A stretch of DNA of 64,000 bases from Metamycoplasma subdolum (GTDB lineage Bacteria; Bacillota_I; Bacilli_A; Mycoplasmatales; Metamycoplasmataceae), in contig NZ_CP137846.1 of the NCBI RefSeq assembly GCF_033546815.1, positions 590,604 through 654,603 on the forward strand, read 5' to 3'. Within the stretch, counting starts at the first letter, position 1; every line of letters starts with the position of its first letter. Below are positions 57,767-64,000 of this stretch, one piece after another. The position numbers and the translations under genes were made by a program. Under the pieces are notes generated by a model, which was not told the DNA's origin, did not search any database, and was given only the letters and a program-made list of their open reading frames with translations.

Positions 57767-58315
57767 ATGAAACTACTAGTACTACTACACCCAAAATTCA
57801 ATGATATTGAATTAATAGTAACTTTGGGAGCTCTTAAAAAAGCATCTATTTTCAGCGAAATTGAATTCTACAACCATAAATACACATCAGCGAGAGGACA
57901 ATACGGACTTTGTGAATATTACGTTAACAACAAAACGGATATTGATAAATATGATGCAATCTTCATTCCTGGTGGAAAAAGTGCACAAGAACTAAGAGAA
58001 GATAGAAAGTCTTTAGATGTTATTGAATACTTTGTAAAAATGGAGAGATATGTTTTTGCAATTTGCGACACACCTAATGCATTGTACGAAAAAGGAATTT
58101 TTAAAGATGATGTTAAATATTCATCTTACCCAATTCAAAATATTCGTCAAACTGCAAGCAAAAACAGAAACGAAAACTTGTCTACAGTTTATAACGGAAG
58201 AATTGTTACTGGTAGATCAGCAGGAGCAGCAGTTGAATTTGCTCTTTCAATTATTGAAACATTAAAAGGCAAAGAATTTGCTAAGGCTGCTAAAGAACAA
58301 ATTTTTGGTCTTTAA
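57767..58315 (+). CDS. DJ-1/PfpI family protein
   Basis: 182 residues. The glutamine-amidotransferase-like fold carries the DJ-1 landmarks: an acidic residue near the N-terminus (NDIELIVTLGAL, Glu15), DAIFIPGG, and a nucleophile elbow FAICDTPNAL with Cys100 (normally AICAGP). It then has RIVTGRSAGAAVEFAL. Members act as oxidative-stress sensors, chaperones or glyoxalase/deglycase-like enzymes; the precise role is unclear. A strong AGGAGG lies 12 bases before the ATG, and TATAAT at 57726-57731 gives a likely promoter. The Cys is followed by Asp rather than Ala/Gly, which is unusual. Confidence 0.88.
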   Translation: MKLLVLLHPKFNDIELIVTLGALKKASIFSEIEFYNHKYTSARGQYGLCEYYVNNKTDIDKYDAIFIPGGKSAQELREDRKSLDVIEYFVKMERYVFAICDTPNALYEKGIFKDDVKYSSYPIQNIRQTASKNRNENLSTVYNGRIVTGRSAGAAVEFALSIIETLKGKEFAKAAKEQIFGL

Positions 58316-58343
58316 GATTAGTAAACAAAAAGAATGGTGAAAT

Positions 58344-58369
58344 AAAAGTCGCTTTCAAGCGGCTTTTTT
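58344..58369 (+). terminator. Terminator after the DJ-1/PfpI gene
   Basis: Nine-base-pair stem AAGTCGCTT/AAGCGGCTT (one G-T pair), loop TC, followed by six Ts. It may also serve mnmA. Confidence 0.8.
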
Positions 58370-58386
58370 AATTCTATTTAATACAA

Positions 58387-59511
<1,125 letters not shown>

Positions 59512-60180
59512 CTAAACGGTTTGATTAATACTACTTGAACCAATTTTGTCTCTTACAACATCATTTACAAATGTGATAAGTTCTTTGATATTGATAAAGT
59601 AAGCTTTATAACGTAAAAGTTCACGCTTTGTAACAAGTCTTCTCATTGAAGCTCTAGTTAGTTCTATTCCTAAAAATGGATCAAAACATTCATGAGTTTC
59701 ACTAATTCTGTGCATCATTTTTTCAATTGCAATTTTTATTCTTATATCATCAAGTTTAAGGTTTGGTAACTTGAATGATTTTCTTTCAAAATCTTGTAAA
59801 AATGCAAAGTAAATGTTTCTTGAAAGTTTATCTTGTTCATCTTCTAGCTTGTATTTTTCACTTTCTTCTTTTCATTCATCAGGAACTATTCTATCTTTAA
59901 ATAGTAAGTCGCAATCAATGGCATTTTTGCGATATTTTCTTTCTCTTAAAAGTACCATAATAAATGCAACTGTTACTAGAATAAATACTAATAAAAATAA
60001 TGTTCCAAAGAAATAACAAGTGATCATAACGGCTTTACTTACTGGCATGAAAATACTTGCTCCAGTAATAAATAGAAGAATTCCAATTGCTAAAAGTAGA
60101 AATTGGACTACAAAACCTAATACTTCATAAAGTATTGCTTTTCCTTTTTGCTTTTGTTCTTTTTCTGCTTCGTTGTTCAT
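59512..60180 (-). CDS. Two-helix membrane protein of unknown function
   Basis: 222 residues when started at the ATG at 60180, which has AAGGAG seven bases upstream. An ATG at 60186 directly abuts that site and is less likely. Two hydrophobic segments lie at about residues 18-42 and 50-75. The remaining about 145 residues are charged, mainly helical and probably cytoplasmic, with a conserved-looking MHRISETHECFDPFLG segment. It sits between pncB and mnmA with gaps of about ten bases. No family recognised. Confidence 0.72.
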
Positions 60181-60190
60181 ATTCATCTCC

Positions 60191-61186
60191 TTATTTAAAT
60201 TCTACTAGTTTTGGGTTTTTTAAATAACCACGTCCTGCTTTTGCAATAAGTTTTCCATTAACTTTGGTTGCATCTGCTGAAAAATTGACGTGAAGTTTTA
60301 ATAAACTTGCACCAACCCCGTATGAATCAACTGGTGTTTCTTCATCTTCAAAAGTTTGAATTCTATTTGCATCAAAACCACTTGAAACAACAATTTTTAC
60401 ATGCTTTCCGCCATTATTATCTAATGCTTCACGAAGTCTTTTTACTTGGGTTGGAGTAACTCCAAATTCAGCTTCACCTTCAACAAACATTTTGTCAATC
60501 AATGCTTTTGAGGTGTCAATTCTTACACCTTTTAAAGTTTTGCCAAATTCTTTTAAACAATCTAAAGAATCTTTAATTACGTCGTTGTGAAAATCTACTA
60601 AAGCATAAAGTTCATCATTAGGAAAAGTTTCGTGATATGCTTTGCAAGCCTCAACAACATCGCCTTCAAACATTTGAATTAAAGCATGAGGCATTGATCC
60701 GTAAGTTCTTTTTTCATCATAGTTTGAAGAAAGTAATGTTGAGTGATTTTTAATACCACCAACATTGATTGCATAAGCGTCTCTTTCTTGATTGATGTAG
60801 TGGTCTGCACGATCAGCCATACTAATAACGGTTTTTTTACCTGCGGCTTTTACTATTCTATAAGCATTTGTTGCAATAGAACTTTGTCTTGCTAAAATGC
60901 CATCAATGATTCCTTCTCAAATTCCAAATTCAGCATATGGGCCTTCAAGTTCAAGAACAACTTCGCGGTTATGAATTATGCTTCCTTCGGGTATATAGCG
61001 AATTGAATATTTGCTTATGTCAGTGTTGTTTTTTAAAATTTCTAATGCTTCATTAATACCACAAAGTTTTACATCATTATGACGTTGAAAAAATTGTAGG
61101 GTTACTATTTTTTTGTTTGCTTTTTGTTTAGCAATTTCTTGAGTTTTGTAGAAATAGATTGAGATTTTATCTTTTAAATTATTCAT
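60191..61186 (-). CDS. pncB: Nicotinate phosphoribosyltransferase
   Basis: 331 residues, somewhat shorter than many bacterial PncB proteins. It has the type II phosphoribosyltransferase fold with YGSMPHALIQMF (family motif GTmaH), VDFHNDV, GVRIDTS and VSSGFDANRI. It converts nicotinate and PRPP to nicotinate mononucleotide, the first step of NAD salvage. In-frame TGA codons between residues about 89 and 125 encode Trp. It starts a pncB-membrane protein-mnmA operon. The ATG is preceded by AAGGAAG. Confidence 0.88.
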
Positions 61187-61263
61187 GTAAATACACTTCC
61201 TTTTTAGTTATTTAAATTTTAAGTTATTTTAAACGATTTTTTCTTTTTGAGTTTTTAAAATAA

Positions 61264-61292
61264 AAAGTTACGATCAACTTTTTCGTAACTTT
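61264..61292 (-). terminator. Terminator after yidC
   Basis: Ten-base-pair stem AAAGTTACGA/TCGTAACTTT with a nine-base loop, directly at the yidC stop, followed by Ts on the minus strand. Confidence 0.85.
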
Positions 61293-63223
61293 TAGTTTTT
61301 AAATAATTTAGGCTCAATTTTTGTTTTAAATCATTTAGTTCTTTGAATGTAATGAACTGCGATATGTTGGATGATTGTAAAGACACCACCAATTATTCAG
61401 TAAATTTGAAGACCGGCTGAGAAAAGAATACCAATGAAGATAATAATTAAAGAAACTATATTTCCTTTTTTACCTTGTTTTTTCATCGCGGCTTGCGTGT
61501 AAGCATCAGCACGAAACTGCTTCTTTTTCCGCTGTAAAAGTTTAGGTGTATATTGAGCAAGTGCTTGAATTCCAATTGAGAATATTAGAATTGGAAGGTA
61601 GAGCCACTCACCTGCCAGAAGTCTTTTTACTGAAGTTGCAGATAAGCTAATTCCGTATCATGTTGCTTGCTTAATTTCAGGTGCTGCAGAAATAATCCTA
61701 AACACAACAATCAAAATAGGTAGTGTTACAAATGAAGAAGCAATTTGTCCAAAAGGACTAATTTTTTCTTTTTTGTAAAGTTCAGCTATTTCAAGTTGTT
61801 TCTTTTGTTGCATTTGTTTATTATTTTTAAACTCAGCATATTTTGCTTCAATCTTTGCTTTCTTTTGATTGAATTCTTCCATTTTTGATTGACTAAATAA
61901 AGACTTAAATGAAACAGCGAAAGTAATTAAACGAACGATTATTAGAGTAACAATTAAAGCTAAAATAACACTTCAACCAGTAACTCCTGTTCCATAAATT
62001 ATGGCATCCATAAATCTTTGAACTGGGAAAACAAATAGTCCAAAGAAAGGTCCGTGAGATCAATAATCTTTAAGTTTAATTAATTGATTTCTTGGTACAA
62101 GTGTTCCATCAGCGGCAATTGCTTGAAAAGCTTCAGATTTTTTGTAGTTACCACTTGCTGACACAAAGTCTATTGTATAAACTTTGAATTTTCCTTCATC
62201 ACGATTAGAAGGTCCATATCTTGACATATTAATATAACTATCAATTGCGGAGTTAAGTAAACTAGTTGTATCACGAAGTTTAATTCCAACTTCTTTTGAA
62301 CTAATATTTACTTTTAATGGAAGCTGTTGGAAGAAATCTCCCATAACAGTTTCATAATTTTCTTTAGTTATATCTTTGCTTGTAACTTCTTTTATTGCCT
62401 CTTTGAATCCATAGACGTTTTTATCAATATATTGTTTGATTGATTCGTTGTAAAGAATTTGTAAAGCGTCTCTTAAAAAGATTTCTTCAATTCCTGCACC
62501 AGCTGAAATTGTATCTTTAATAACTTTGCCTCGAACCTCTTTGATTTTTGTGTAATCAGCAACTTCGTCGCCATTAGCATCAACTGTTTTTTCAAATTCA
62601 ATGTAAGGGACATAAATATTTGTGAATTTAGTTGTTGGGGTGTAATTTTGCGTTGCAAATTTACCATTTTTATTGCCTAAATTGATGTAAGCGAAGTTAC
62701 CATTTTGGCCATAAACATAGTATTTTCCGTCTTGCTCTTCAACAACATTTTTATATTCAGTTTTCTTTTTACCATTAACTACTTTAGTTTCGGGTTTTTC
62801 TAAAGCGATAGCTAAAGTTCTAATCCCATAAGCATCATATGTTCCGCCAGTTTTTTTATCTTGCTCAGTTAGTTTTTCAACTGCTTCTGGTGATTTCAAT
62901 GAAAGTAAAGCGTTAACTTGTAAATTATCAGTTTTAACATCTTTTAATTCAAATGAGTTTGAAGTTTCATTGTATCTTAAAGTTTGAACATTAGGTGAAA
63001 GTCTTTTTGCAGTAGCGTAGTATTCACTTCCTTGTCCTACTTTATTATTTGTTTTAATTGTAAATGATTGAACACAGCCTACAAGCCCAATAGCAATGAA
63101 GAGAACAACAATGATTATTTTTATTCATTTTCAAGCTTTTGCTCACTTGCTTTTTGCATTTTTATTAGGTTCTTCAGATTTATTAACCCTAAAAATGTCA
63201 TAGTGTTTATTTGCTTTCCCCAT
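61292..63223 (-). CDS. yidC: Membrane protein insertase YidC (Oxa1 family) with large ectodomain
   Basis: 643 residues. A basic N-terminus precedes a hydrophobic helix (about 35-52) that ends in a lipobox-like GLVGC (Cys50). An extracellular domain of about 320 residues follows. The conserved Oxa1/YidC core, with its transmembrane helices and a positively charged Lys/Gln-rich loop (KMEEFNQKKAKIEAKYAEF), occupies the C-terminal 260 residues. It inserts membrane proteins, with or without SecYEG. Gram-positive YidC proteins usually lack such a large outside domain. The start overlaps rnpA by 17 bases, in the standard rpmH-rnpA-yidC order. Confidence 0.9.
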
Positions 63224-63539
63224 TGACTATCCTTTCATATATTTTTCTTATTTCTTTTTCTTTATTTTCAAAAGAAAGAGATAAAAATGTTTTTCTTGCT
63301 ATTATGACTGATTCAAAATTTATATTGTCTATATTCATCTGTCTTAAAATTGTTCTAATCTGATTTTTGTAATGATTTCTCAAAACTGCATTGGCAAATT
63401 GCTTCGGTATGCTTATTCCAACCTTAAAAAAATCGCTTGGTAAAAAGTAAATAATTAAGTTTTTAGTTACGATCTGACTATTACTATTAATTATTCTTTG
63501 AAAGTCATGATTCTTTTTTAAGATATTTTTTTCTGTCAT
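63207..63539 (-). CDS. rnpA: Ribonuclease P protein component
   Basis: 110 residues. It contains the RNase P protein motif RNHYKNQIRTILR (consensus RNRxKRxxRE) and an N-terminal KKNHDFQRI segment. It binds RNase P RNA and helps cleave the 5' leaders of tRNA precursors. It lies ten bases after rpmH and overlaps yidC. The RNase P RNA gene is not in the window. Confidence 0.93.
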   Translation of the reverse strand: MTEKNILKKNHDFQRIINSNSQIVTKNLIIYFLPSDFFKVGISIPKQFANAVLRNHYKNQIRTILRQMNIDNINFESVIIARKTFLSLSFENKEKEIRKIYERIVNGESK

Positions 63540-63549
63540 ACTTTTCTAA

Positions 63550-63696
63550 TTATTTTTCATCTGAAACAGTTAGTATTTTTCTGCCTTTTGCACGTCTAGC
63601 TGCTAAAACTCTTCTTCCATCTTTAGTTTGCATTCTAGCCATGAAACCATGAACTTTGATGTGTTTACGTTTTTTAGGTTGATAAGTTCTTTTCAT
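63550..63696 (-). CDS. rpmH: 50S ribosomal protein L34
   Basis: 48 residues, the normal L34 size: [22 protein letters not shown] followed by [13 protein letters not shown]. It is preceded by AAGGAGC. It is the first gene of rpmH-rnpA-yidC, the usual left neighbour of the replication origin in mollicutes and Firmicutes. Confidence 0.97.
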   Translation of the reverse strand: MKRTYQPKKRKHIKVHGFMARMQTKDGRRVLAARRAKGRKILTVSDEK

Positions 63697-64000
63697 GTTC
63701 GCTCCTTATTAGATATTTTTTAAATAAAACTCTATTTATTTTATCATATATTAAATAAATCCAAGTTTAAAAATTTTAACCTCTTTTAACTTTAAGTTTT
63801 TTAATTTACTTGATAAAAAAGTGAAAGATAAGACAAAAAAGCAACAAAAACCTTAAAAAATCAAAGTTTTTGATTGTAAAAAATAGTGGTTATTAACAGA
63901 AAAATAATTTACAAGCAAAATTGTTAATAACATTTTTTATTTTGAAAATTTTGCTTAAATAAAGTTGAATTTTTAAAATTGCAAAGTAAGTAAAATTGTA
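63697..64000. other. Probable replication origin region (left part)
   Basis: About 300 AT-rich bases without a gene, upstream of rpmH. Two DnaA-box-like nonamers TTATTAACA face each other: 63890-63898 on the plus strand and 63922-63930 on the minus strand, 23 bases apart. Gene order (rpmH on the minus strand) predicts dnaA starting on the plus strand just past the window. The rpmH promoter is also here. Confidence 0.6.

Overview
This is AT-rich mycoplasma DNA. TGA must be read as tryptophan: almost every long gene is interrupted by in-frame TGA unless translation table 4 is used (RsmD, Gmk and TsaB-type proteins all run through TGA to a normal family length). Many lipoproteins with a short signal peptide and a lipobox, the absence of cell-wall genes, and hominis-type families (BMP-family nucleoside ABC transporter, MnuA-like nuclease, MYPU_1760-like metalloprotease, CdaM-type diadenylate cyclase) suggest a hominis-group mycoplasma (Mycoplasmopsis/Metamycoplasma-like). 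The species cannot be fixed from the sequence alone. The window ends with rpmH-rnpA-yidC on the minus strand, then an AT-rich stretch with two facing DnaA-box-like sites, so the replication origin and dnaA probably lie at or just past the right edge.

Layout. 1-3151 (minus): the N-terminal part of a PTS EIIC-like membrane protein with a long soluble tail, and an AlkD-type DNA glycosylase. 3226-5101 (plus): tsaE-tsaB-tsaD for tRNA t6A. 5147-11223 (minus): a complete nucleoside ABC importer of the BMP/YufNOPQ type, one permease of which carries a long charged extension with an exact 135-bp tandem duplication. 11529-12188: a BspA-like LRR lipoprotein. 12420-15780 (plus): uvrB followed by a DNase I-like surface nuclease. 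16035-21409 (plus): two paralogous large surface proteins built from about 90-residue FIVAR-like modules and an LRR-like tail.

21453-34909 is an accessory surface/transport region: a ZIP-like metal transporter overlapping an OppA-like lipoprotein gene, a divergent lipoprotein pair, a HExxH metalloprotease co-transcribed with OppB/OppC permeases, twin four-helix membrane proteins, and a histidine-rich lipoprotein. 35136-40421 (plus): a lipoprotein, rsmD, gmk, PP2C phosphatase, Ser/Thr kinase, rsgA and rpe. 40512-43933 (minus): lysS, tsf and rpsB, with a structured rpsB leader. 44271-46841: an e(P4)-like acid phosphatase lipoprotein, a flavodoxin-fold oxidoreductase and a small membrane protein. 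46932-52678 (minus): dnaK under a CIRCE element, pyrG, and two tandem DHH/DHHA1 phosphodiesterases. 52976-57541: an unknown membrane protein, pgk, a small membrane protein coupled to the diadenylate cyclase, and a DUF402 protein. 57767-63696: a DJ-1/PfpI protein, a pncB-membrane protein-mnmA operon, yidC, rnpA and rpmH.

The genes fit a parasitic, scavenging life: surface nuclease plus phosphatase plus nucleoside importer; surface protease plus peptide permeases; metal uptake; adhesin-like repeat proteins. c-di-AMP synthesis and candidate breakdown enzymes lie within 6 kb. Intrinsic terminators, often bidirectional, separate most convergent units. No tRNA, rRNA, CRISPR array or insertion sequence was seen.
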